Source: Pelagibacterium xiamenense
GTDB lineage: Bacteria > Pseudomonadota > Alphaproteobacteria > Rhizobiales > Devosiaceae
Reading direction: 5' to 3'
Length of the DNA: 64,000 nt
NCBI RefSeq assembly: GCF_021166475.1
Contig: NZ_JAJOYS010000001.1
Span: 62,001-126,000 of the forward strand
Shown: positions 58,020 to 64,000 of the stretch, piece after piece
How the letters are laid out: each line of letters opens with the position of its first letter
Position numbering within the stretch: the stretch's first letter is position 1
The notes under the pieces: generated by a model
What the model was told of the DNA's origin: nothing
The model's database searches: none
What the model saw: only the letters and a program-made list of their open reading frames with translations
Program-made: the position numbers and the translations under genes

Positions 58020-58886
58020 ATGAGCGCGCCGCTGCCCTATTTGAAGATGAACGGTTTGGGGAACGATTTCGTCGTTCTCGACGCGCGCGCGCGCGCCATA
58101 AAGCTCACCCGCGACCAGGTCCGCGCCATTTCCGATCGCGCCGGCGGCATTGGCTGCGATCAGCTCATTATCATGGAGCCCGACGGGATCGAGGGCGTCG
58201 ATCTGTTCATGCGCATCTATAACGCCGAGGGCGGCGAGGTCGACGCCTGCGGCAACGCAACCCGCTGCATCGCCGGATTTGTCGCCGGGGAAACCGGCGA
58301 CGACAATGTCACCATCCGCACCAATGCCGGCATCCTCGCGACGCACATCCAGGGCGACCTCGTCACCGCCGATATGGGCACGCCCCGCTTCGATTGGGAC
58401 CAGATCCCGCTCGCCGAACCCTTTGCCGACACCACCGGCATCGAACTCCAGATCGGCCCCATCGACGCGCCGGTGCTGCACACGCCCTCGGTCGTCAATG
58501 TCGGCAACCCGCACGCGATCTTCTGGGTCGACGACCTCGCCGCGCACGACCTTGCACGCTTCGGCCCCCTGTTGGAAAACCACCCGATTTTCCCCGAGCG
58601 GGCAAACATCACCATCGCCCAGGTGATGGCCGCCGACCGTATCAGGGTCGTCGTCTGGGAACGCGGCGCGGGTCTGACGCTCGCGTGCGGCACCGCCGCC
58701 TGCGCCACCGCCGTCGCCGCCGCGCGCAAGGGTCTGACGGGCCGCAAGGTGACCGTTGAACTCCCCGGCGGCCCGCTCGACATCGAATGGCGCGAAACCG
58801 ACGGTCATATTCTCATGACCGGTCCGTGGACGCTCGACGGCGAAGGCGTCATCGCCCCCGAACTTCTGGGGGAAACCGCCGCATGA
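58020..58886 (+). CDS. dapF: Diaminopimelate epimerase
   Basis: The 288-residue enzyme converts LL- to meso-diaminopimelate, the peptidoglycan and lysine precursor. Its two catalytic cysteines are C77 in VDACGNATRC and C223 in LACGTAACA. KMNGLGNDFVVLDAR opens the protein. The start is ATG 58020, at the first codon of the conserved N-terminus. It overlaps mtaB by ATGA. It is the first gene of the dapF-mtaB-small ORF-ftsY-yciB row. Confidence 0.97.
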   Translation: MSAPLPYLKMNGLGNDFVVLDARARAIKLTRDQVRAISDRAGGIGCDQLIIMEPDGIEGVDLFMRIYNAEGGEVDACGNATRCIAGFVAGETGDDNVTIRTNAGILATHIQGDLVTADMGTPRFDWDQIPLAEPFADTTGIELQIGPIDAPVLHTPSVVNVGNPHAIFWVDDLAAHDLARFGPLLENHPIFPERANITIAQVMAADRIRVVVWERGAGLTLACGTAACATAVAAARKGLTGRKVTVELPGGPLDIEWRETDGHILMTGPWTLDGEGVIAPELLGETAA

Positions 58887-60148
58887 GTATCGAAACCATC
58901 ACCTTCGGCTGCCGCCTCAACGCCTATGAATCCGAAGTGATGAAGGCCGAGGCCGAAAAGTCGGGCCTTAGCGATGCGATCATCGTCAATACCTGCGCGG
59001 TGACCGCCGAGGCCGTCCGCCAGGCCAAGCAGAGTATCCGCAAGGCGCACCGCGACCACCCGGACAAGAAGATCATCGTCACCGGCTGCGCCGCACAGAC
59101 GCAGGCGCGCGATTTCGGCGACATGGCCGAAGTCGATCTCGTCATCGGCAACAACGACAAGCTCAAGGCCGAAAGCTACGAGCCCATCGCCTTTGGCGTA
59201 CCGCTCAACGACAAGGTCCAGGTCAACGACATCATGAGCGTGACCGAAACCGCCGGGCATCTGATCGACGGGCTCGACGGCCGCGCGCGCGCCTTCGTGC
59301 AGGTCCAGAACGGCTGCGACCACCGCTGCACCTTCTGCATCATCCCCTATGGCCGCGGCCCCTCGCGTTCGGTGCCCATGGGCGTCGTCGTCGAGCAAAT
59401 CAAGCGGCTCGTCTTCAACGGCTATCGCGAAGTCGTGCTCACGGGCGTCGACATCACCTCCTATGGCGGCGATCTGCCCGGCGCGCCGACGCTGGGCAAG
59501 CTCACCCAATCGATCCTCAGGCACGTCCCCGGCCTGCCACGCCTCAGGATCTCCTCGATCGACTCGATCGAAGCCGACCCGGCGCTCTACGAGGCCGTGA
59601 CCGATCCGCGCCTCATGCCCCACCTGCACCTCTCGCTGCAATCGGGCGACGACATGATCCTGAAGCGCATGAAGCGCCGCCATCTGCGCGCCGACGCGCT
59701 CGGCATCGTCGAAAAGCTCAGGGCCCTGCGCCCCGACATGGTCTTTGGCGCCGACATCATCGCCGGTTTCCCCACCGAAACCGACGCCATGTTCGAAAAT
59801 ACGCTCGATTTCGTCACCGAGGCGGACCTGACCTATCTCCACGTCTTCCCCTTCTCCCCGCGCGAAGGCACCCCGGCGGCGAAGATGCCGCAGGTTGCCA
59901 AGCGTGTGGCCAGGGAACGCGCTGCGCGCCTGCGCGCGGTCGGGGAAAGCCAGTTTCAAAAACTCTGCGCCTCCCGCATCGGCATGACTGAAACTGTGCT
60001 CATCGAGCGCGACGGCGTGGGGCGTACGGAACAGTTCGTGCCGGTCCGCACTTTCTCGGGCAAGCCCGGCGAAATTGTCCCCGTTGTCATCGATGCCGCC
60101 GATGCGGCCGGGCTCGTCGGCCGGCAGCACGGATACGCAGCAGCATGA
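58883..60148 (+). CDS. mtaB: tRNA t6A37 methylthiotransferase MtaB
   Basis: The 421-residue radical-SAM enzyme has an N-terminal MTTase domain (C10, C38, and the third Cys near 73 in VTGCAAQTQ). The radical-SAM cysteines are C145, C149 and C152 in GCDHRCTFCIIP. TRAM-like C-terminal part at about 355-421. It makes ms2t6A at tRNA position 37. Start is ATG 58883, overlapping the dapF stop. A short ORF overlaps its stop by ATGA. Confidence 0.95.
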   Translation: MSIETITFGCRLNAYESEVMKAEAEKSGLSDAIIVNTCAVTAEAVRQAKQSIRKAHRDHPDKKIIVTGCAAQTQARDFGDMAEVDLVIGNNDKLKAESYEPIAFGVPLNDKVQVNDIMSVTETAGHLIDGLDGRARAFVQVQNGCDHRCTFCIIPYGRGPSRSVPMGVVVEQIKRLVFNGYREVVLTGVDITSYGGDLPGAPTLGKLTQSILRHVPGLPRLRISSIDSIEADPALYEAVTDPRLMPHLHLSLQSGDDMILKRMKRRHLRADALGIVEKLRALRPDMVFGADIIAGFPTETDAMFENTLDFVTEADLTYLHVFPFSPREGTPAAKMPQVAKRVARERAARLRAVGESQFQKLCASRIGMTETVLIERDGVGRTEQFVPVRTFSGKPGEIVPVVIDAADAAGLVGRQHGYAAA

Positions 60149-60351
60149 GCACCAACCTTTTCCCGCAGATCGCCGCCTGGGTCAGCCGCCTGCGCGGCAA
60201 GGCTCCCGAATCCGAAACCGCAAAAGCCGCCAGACGCGCCACCGCCGCGCGGGATAAAAAGCCCACGACGTCCGACAATGAACCGGACTCGGGCAAAGCC
60301 AAACTCAAGCGCGCGGCACGTCAGAACGATCCGAAACGCCCAGGGACCTGA
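60145..60351 (+). CDS. Small basic hypothetical protein between mtaB and ftsY
   Basis: The 68-residue product starts by ATGA overlap with the mtaB stop. It has a short hydrophobic/amphipathic N-terminus (NLFPQIAAWVSRLRGKAPES) and a Lys/Arg/Ala-rich tail (ETAKAARRATAARDKKPTTS; KLKRAARQNDPKRPG). No family is recognised. The tight coupling suggests it is a real gene. Its basic tail could bind RNA or ribosomes (inference). ftsY starts 11 bp later. Confidence 0.6.
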   Translation: MSTNLFPQIAAWVSRLRGKAPESETAKAARRATAARDKKPTTSDNEPDSGKAKLKRAARQNDPKRPGT

Positions 60352-60362
60352 TCGACCAACGC

Positions 60363-61676
60363 ATGAGCGAACCAAAAAAGAGCATATGGGACAAACTCTT
60401 CGGCGTCCCGCCCGAAAAAAGCCGGCAGGATGAGAACGAGGCGCCGGAAGCCGGGCACGCTGAGGCCGAAGAGGCCCCCGCGCCCGAAAGCGAGGCCGAT
60501 CCGCGCGACGCCGCTCCGCCCGAAATGCAGGCCGAATGGGTCAAGGCTGGCCACCCCAATCCGCCCGAGCAGGAGCCACCCGTCCCCGGCGACATCTGGA
60601 ACCCGCTCGATAAGCCCGACGCCATCGAGGACCGGCTGCCAGAAGACCCCGAAGCGCCCGCGGACGAGCCCGAGGCCGAAACCACGACCGAGGCGGAAGC
60701 CGAACCCATACCGGTCACACCGGACGCGACGCCCGCGCCCGCCGAGCCTGAAAAGAAAAGCTGGTTCCGCCGCCTTTCGGACGGCCTCAAGCGCTCCTCG
60801 GACAATCTCACCAATTCCATCGGCGCGATCTTCACCAAGCGCAAGCTCGACGACGCGACCCTGCAGGACCTCGAGGACACCCTGATCGCCGCCGATCTCG
60901 GCATCGATACCGCGATGGCGATCACCGAAACCCTGCGCGCGGAAAAGTTCGACAAGGACGTCGCTCCCGAAGAGGTCCGTGCCGCGCTCGCTTCGGAAGT
61001 CCAGTCCGTCCTCGCCCCGGTCGCCACGCCCCTTGAGATCGACACGGCCAAAAAGCCCTTCGTCATCCTGATGGTCGGGGTCAACGGTTCGGGCAAGACG
61101 ACAACCATCGGCAAACTGACCGCGAAATACAAAGCCGAGGGCAAATCCGTGCTGCTCGCAGCCGGCGATACCTTCCGTGCCGCCGCCGTCGAGCAGCTCG
61201 AAGTCTGGGGCCAGCGCAACAATGTCGAGGTCGTGACCCGCCCCACCGGCGCCGACGCCTCCGGCCTCGCCTTCGATGCGGTCAAAAAGGCCCAGGACGA
61301 GGGCACCGATATCGTCATCATCGATACCGCCGGGCGCTTGCAGAACCGTACCGAATTGATGGACGAGCTCGAAAAGGTGATCCGCGTCATCAAAAAGCGC
61401 GATGAGACGGCCCCCCACGCCACGCTTTTGACACTCGACGCCACTACGGGTCAGAATGCACTCAACCAGGTTGAGATCTTTGGACAAAAGGCCGGTGTCA
61501 CCGGCCTCGTGATGACCAAGCTCGACGGCACCGCGCGCGGCGGCATTCTCGTTGCCATCGCGCGCAAATTCGGCCTGCCGATCCATTTTATCGGCGTGGG
61601 CGAAGCCATCGGAGATCTCGAACCGTTCAAGGCAGACGATTTCGCGCGGGCCATTTCCGGCCTCGCAGAGCAATAG
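60363..61676 (+). CDS. ftsY: Signal recognition particle receptor FtsY
   Basis: The 437-residue GTPase has an acidic, Pro/Glu-rich N-terminal membrane-targeting region (1-125) and an NG domain from about 135. G1 is GVNGSGKTTT (239-248). Further motifs are DTAGRLQNRTELMDEL, TKLDGTARGG and PIHFIGVGEAIGDLEPF. It docks Ffh-ribosome complexes to SecYEG. It is the partner of the Ffh encoded near 54 kb. It follows the small basic ORF by 11 bp and precedes yciB by 12 bp. Confidence 0.97.
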   Translation: MSEPKKSIWDKLFGVPPEKSRQDENEAPEAGHAEAEEAPAPESEADPRDAAPPEMQAEWVKAGHPNPPEQEPPVPGDIWNPLDKPDAIEDRLPEDPEAPADEPEAETTTEAEAEPIPVTPDATPAPAEPEKKSWFRRLSDGLKRSSDNLTNSIGAIFTKRKLDDATLQDLEDTLIAADLGIDTAMAITETLRAEKFDKDVAPEEVRAALASEVQSVLAPVATPLEIDTAKKPFVILMVGVNGSGKTTTIGKLTAKYKAEGKSVLLAAGDTFRAAAVEQLEVWGQRNNVEVVTRPTGADASGLAFDAVKKAQDEGTDIVIIDTAGRLQNRTELMDELEKVIRVIKKRDETAPHATLLTLDATTGQNALNQVEIFGQKAGVTGLVMTKLDGTARGGILVAIARKFGLPIHFIGVGEAIGDLEPFKADDFARAISGLAEQ

Positions 61677-61688
61677 GCATAAAGACGA

Positions 61689-62378
61689 ATGGCAGAGAGC
61701 CAGACCAGGCAGACCGAACCCGATTGGGAAACCTTGAAACCCCAGATCACCAAGCTCGCCCTCGAGCTCGGCCCGCTTGTCGTCTTCTTCATCGTCAACG
61801 CGCAGGCCGATAACATCCTCGGCGCGTTTCCAGTTCTTCAGGGCTGGTTCTCCCAGGGCATCATCCTCGCTACGGCGGTCTTCATGGTCGCCATGCTGAT
61901 TTCGCTGACGCTCTCGAAACTGATCATGAAGCGCATCCCCGTGATGCCGCTCGTGACCGGCGTCGTCGTGCTCGTTTTCGGCTCGCTGACGCTTTACTTC
62001 CAGGACAGCACCTTCATCAAATTAAAGCCCACCATCACCAACGTGCTCTTTGGCGCAACGCTTCTGATCGGGCTCATGTTCGGCCAATCGCTGCTGCGCT
62101 ACGTTTTCGGCGAGGTCTATCATTTGAAGGATCGCGGCTGGTATCTGATGACGCTGCGCTGGGGCCTCTTCTTCTTCGCCCTCGCCGCGCTCAACGAGAT
62201 CGTCTGGCGCAACTTCTCCGACGATTTCTGGGTCGCCTTCAAGGTCTGGGGCATCATGCCCATCACCATGGTCTTTGCCATGGCGCAGGTCCCATTGCTG
62301 ACCAAGTACGCCCCCGACCCCAAAGAAGCCGAAAGCCCGGCAAAGGCCGCTGTCGAGGCCGCGCAGACGGAGACCTGA
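61689..62378 (+). CDS. yciB: Inner-membrane protein YciB (septation protein A, IspZ)
   Basis: The 229-residue membrane protein has five or six helices and the YciB/IspZ motifs LGPLVVFFIVNAQADNILG (28-46), PTITNVLFGATLLIGLMFGQ and RWGLFFFALAALNEIVWRNF. Mutants in other bacteria show division and envelope defects. A polar N-terminal extension of about 25 residues precedes the first helix, and the C-terminus is Ala-rich. It follows ftsY by 12 bp and is convergent with the vapC gene. Confidence 0.93.
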   Translation: MAESQTRQTEPDWETLKPQITKLALELGPLVVFFIVNAQADNILGAFPVLQGWFSQGIILATAVFMVAMLISLTLSKLIMKRIPVMPLVTGVVVLVFGSLTLYFQDSTFIKLKPTITNVLFGATLLIGLMFGQSLLRYVFGEVYHLKDRGWYLMTLRWGLFFFALAALNEIVWRNFSDDFWVAFKVWGIMPITMVFAMAQVPLLTKYAPDPKEAESPAKAAVEAAQTET

Positions 62379-62383
62379 GCGGT

Positions 62384-62803
62384 TTAGGCAAGATCCGTGT
62401 GGGCGAACGCCTCGCCCGAATACAGGAGCTTGAGCCTGTACGCCTTCGCACAGGCATAGCTGTAGCATTGGGCGTGACTGAGCCCTGCCCGATGACCCGA
62501 ATCTCGACCATAGGTTGCCGCCGCATCGAGCGCGATACGACCGATATCGCTTGAAATGGTGATCTCACGCGCCTGCAACGCCTTGACCAAGGCATCGACC
62601 GCTTCGTGCGCCTGGGCGATCCTCCGTGCATCCGTCGCGCTTTGCGCGGTCGTCTTGGCGCGGGCAACGGCGGTGCAGGCGTGATGGATCACCAGCGGCG
62701 ACACGAAATACGGCCCTCCGGCCCGCTCCAGCTGCGCCTCGAGCCCATCCGCCCCCGGCGCGTCAAGGAGGATCGCTACGATGGCCGATGCGTCGATGAA
62801 CAT
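62384..62803 (-). CDS. vapC: VapC-like PIN-domain toxin with substituted active site
   Basis: The 139-residue PIN-domain protein begins MFIDASAIVAILLDAPGADG, with the first acid D4 present. The usual Glu in the SPLVxxE helix is replaced by His (H41 in SPLVIHHACTAVARAK). The Asp that normally ends LNxGD is Gln (Q112 in LSHAQCYSYACAK). TD at the C-terminal metal site remains. It overlaps vapB by one base (TGATG). The module may therefore be a dead toxin kept for DNA-binding or autoregulation. The frame is intact with no frameshift. Confidence 0.85.
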   Translation of the reverse strand: MFIDASAIVAILLDAPGADGLEAQLERAGGPYFVSPLVIHHACTAVARAKTTAQSATDARRIAQAHEAVDALVKALQAREITISSDIGRIALDAAATYGRDSGHRAGLSHAQCYSYACAKAYRLKLLYSGEAFAHTDLA

Positions 62804-63048
62804 CAGGTTTCGCCCCACATCGCGTCGATATGGGCCTTCATGTCAAAATCCGGATCGGTGGGCCCCATCGCGCGGACGAGCGCCTTGGCCCGCGCGAGCC
62901 GGTCGCGCAGCGGGATCGCGGCTCTGGCGCGCGTAATCTCCTGCCGGAGCGCCCGCCGCACGGCCTCGGTCTTGGTTGGCGCGCGGGTCAAAAGCTGCAA
63001 TTCACTCGCCAGCCTGTCGACTTCGTCATCCCGGATATAGAGCGGCAT
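62803..63048 (-). CDS. vapB: VapB-type antitoxin
   Basis: The 81-residue protein has an N-terminal strand-helix DNA-binding part (MPLYIRDDEVDRLASELQLL). The TRAPTKTEAVRRALRQEI segment is usual for the PSK/Rv0623-type antitoxins. The C-terminal tail (LVRAMGPTDPDFDMKAHIDA) would bind the toxin groove. It precedes vapC with a one-base overlap, as in most VapBC operons, and should repress its own promoter. Start is ATG 63048. Confidence 0.88.
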   Translation of the reverse strand: MPLYIRDDEVDRLASELQLLTRAPTKTEAVRRALRQEITRARAAIPLRDRLARAKALVRAMGPTDPDFDMKAHIDAMWGET

Positions 63049-63102
63049 CGGAATATCCTTTCGCTACGATCTGTATATTCGTAGCGCGATCCCCGACGCA
63101 AG

Positions 63103-63651
63103 CTACCCCCGCGCCGCCTCAATCGCCGGCAACAGCCGCTCACGATAGCTCCGCTCATCGAGCGGCCCGGTGTGCTTGAAGACGATCACGCCCTCATTAT
63201 TGACCACGAAAGTCTCCGGCACACCGTAGACCCCCCAGTCGATCCCCACCCGCCGATCGCGATCCGCGCCGACGCGGTCATAGGGGTTGCCGAGTTCGGA
63301 AAGGAAGGCCCGCGCGTTTTCCGCCGGATCGTCATAGTTGATCCCGAACATCGCCACATCGACGGCTTCGGCCATTTCCATGAGATAGGGGTGCTCCGCC
63401 CGGCACGGCACGCACCAGCTCGCAAAGACGTTGACTACCGTAACGCCGTTGCCCGAAAGGTCCGCCGTCGCGAACCCGGGCAGGTCCAAGCCCTCGACCG
63501 GCGGCAGATCGAATTGGGGCACCGGCTTGTCGATCAGCGCCGAGGGCACCAGTGACGTATCCCGCCCCATCTGCGTTGCAAACACACCGACCAGCGCAAC
63601 AAGCACCACAAGCGGCGCGAGCGCCAGGATAAAACGCGTCCGGCCGCTCAT
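63103..63651 (-). CDS. ccmG: CcmG/DsbE thiol-disulfide oxidoreductase
   Basis: The 182-residue protein has one N-terminal membrane anchor (FILALAPLVVLVALVGVFAT) and a periplasmic thioredoxin fold with the CXXC pair C80 and C83 in FASWCVPCRAEHP. It reduces apocytochrome c thiols before haem attachment. The Pro cis-loop is GVPETFVVN. It starts by ATGA overlap with ccmD at 63648-63651. The rest of the ccm operon lies to the right. Confidence 0.95.
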   Translation of the reverse strand: MSGRTRFILALAPLVVLVALVGVFATQMGRDTSLVPSALIDKPVPQFDLPPVEGLDLPGFATADLSGNGVTVVNVFASWCVPCRAEHPYLMEMAEAVDVAMFGINYDDPAENARAFLSELGNPYDRVGADRDRRVGIDWGVYGVPETFVVNNEGVIVFKHTGPLDERSYRERLLPAIEAARG

Positions 63652-63809
63652 TGCCCGCGCCGCCTCGGACGTTTCGCTTCGAGCTCAACGATCCGCCCCC
63701 GCGTCCGCCGCGCGTCATAAACTGTCCAGCCGACAAGCGCGGCGACCACCACGACGGTCCCCAGATAAGCTGCAACGATGAATTCCCAATGCGCGCCGAG
63801 CTCAATCAT
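63648..63809 (-). CDS. ccmD: Haem exporter protein CcmD
   Basis: The 53-residue protein (MIELGAHWEFIVAAYLGTVV start) has one membrane helix and a basic tail of the CcmD type (AKRPRRRGQ). It stabilises the CcmABC complex that releases holo-CcmE. The start ATG 63809 overlaps the end of ccmC by 8 bp. Its stop overlaps the ccmG start. A longer upstream reading at 63851 is in the ccmC coding region and not supported. Confidence 0.85.
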   Translation of the reverse strand: MIELGAHWEFIVAAYLGTVVVVAALVGWTVYDARRTRGRIVELEAKRPRRRGQ

Positions 63810-64000
63810 TGGCACCTCCCGCAGCCCGCGCCGCCGCACGCTCGAGAGCATGCACCCGCCGCTTGCCGATCTCGGTGCGCATGCGCACCAGATGCAGGGT
63901 CAAAAACAGGAACGAAAACGCAAAGGTCATGACAAAAAGCGGAACGAGGATCGCCGCATCGATCGTCGGCCCATCGGCCCGGAACACCGATGCCGGCTGG
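63802..64000 (-). CDS. ccmC: Haem transporter CcmC, C-terminal part (cut by window edge)
   Basis: The reverse strand runs in from the right edge as QPASVFRADGPTID followed by a last membrane helix (AAILVPLFVMTFAFSFLFLT). A polar tail ends at 63802. That is the C-terminal end of CcmC, which delivers haem to CcmE. The start and the WWD haem motif are outside the window. ccmD follows with an 8-bp overlap, the usual ccm order. Confidence 0.85.
   Translation of the reverse strand, partial: QPASVFRADGPTIDAAILVPLFVMTFAFSFLFLTLHLVRMRTEIGKRRVHALERAAARAAGGAND

Overview
The window is an uninterrupted stretch of a GC-rich (roughly 63-64 percent) alphaproteobacterial chromosome. Gene content and order point to the Hyphomicrobiales (Rhizobiales). 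These include mdh-sucC-sucD-sucA-sucB-lpdA, leuC, the rplS/trmD/rimM/rpsP/ffh block followed by dapF-mtaB-ftsY-yciB-ccmG-ccmD-ccmC, IalB paralogs, a FeeM-type N-acyl amino acid synthase and a DUF2794 gene. A Devosia/Pelagibacterium-like member is the most likely source, but that is an inference from synteny and protein style, not from a database search. I see no rRNA or tRNA gene, CRISPR array, prophage or insertion sequence. Nearly all sequence is core or conserved accessory chromosome.

Layout. Positions 1-1643 hold the start of a sugar-type ABC solute-binding gene, divergent from a LacI-family regulator, with a perfect 16-bp palindromic operator between them. 1678-4922: a FeeM-like acyltransferase downstream of a membrane PAS-GGDEF-EAL protein. 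5136-7962: pterin dehydratase, a membrane protein, an Omp19-like lipoprotein inhibitor and ZapE. 8173-18566: the TCA-cycle cluster (mdh, sucC, a small membrane ORF, sucD, sucA, sucB, MAPEG, LysE, lpdA), with hairpins at several gene junctions. 18567-18910: a gene-free stretch with a near-consensus sigma-54 promoter and a strong intrinsic terminator, a candidate small RNA. 18911-29641: YggT, DUF167, H+-pyrophosphatase (hppA), the 180-kDa-type NAD glutamate dehydrogenase, soluble pyrophosphatase and leuC.

29641-34909 is an accessory stretch: a minimal zincin, a degenerate membrane GGDEF protein, a ClpP-like membrane protein, a coiled-coil membrane protein and a Tat-exported metallo-hydrolase. 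34985-50830 is mostly single genes: clpS, typA, a sigma factor with a VOC protein, argG, LysE, a YqaE/Pmp3 peptide of 56 residues, GNAT, HNH, rlmN, two IalB proteins, thpR, a BI-1 protein, DUF2794, DUF1223, selO, and an ECF sigma/anti-sigma pair beside a secreted protein. A second orphan intrinsic terminator with a structured upstream region (about 46590-46743) is another RNA-gene candidate.

51052-64000 carries translation and protein export genes: rplS; trmD-rimM with their own promoter; rpsP and ffh from a strong promoter. Then come a JmjC-like oxygenase/acyltransferase pair, dapF-mtaB-small ORF-ftsY-yciB, a VapBC module whose toxin has lost two expected catalytic acids, and ccmG-ccmD-ccmC (the last cut by the window edge). 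As a whole the window serves central carbon flux (TCA cycle, glutamate catabolism, pyrophosphate disposal), ribosome and signal-recognition-particle function, and cytochrome c maturation. The least explained material is intergenic RNA and small membrane or secreted proteins.
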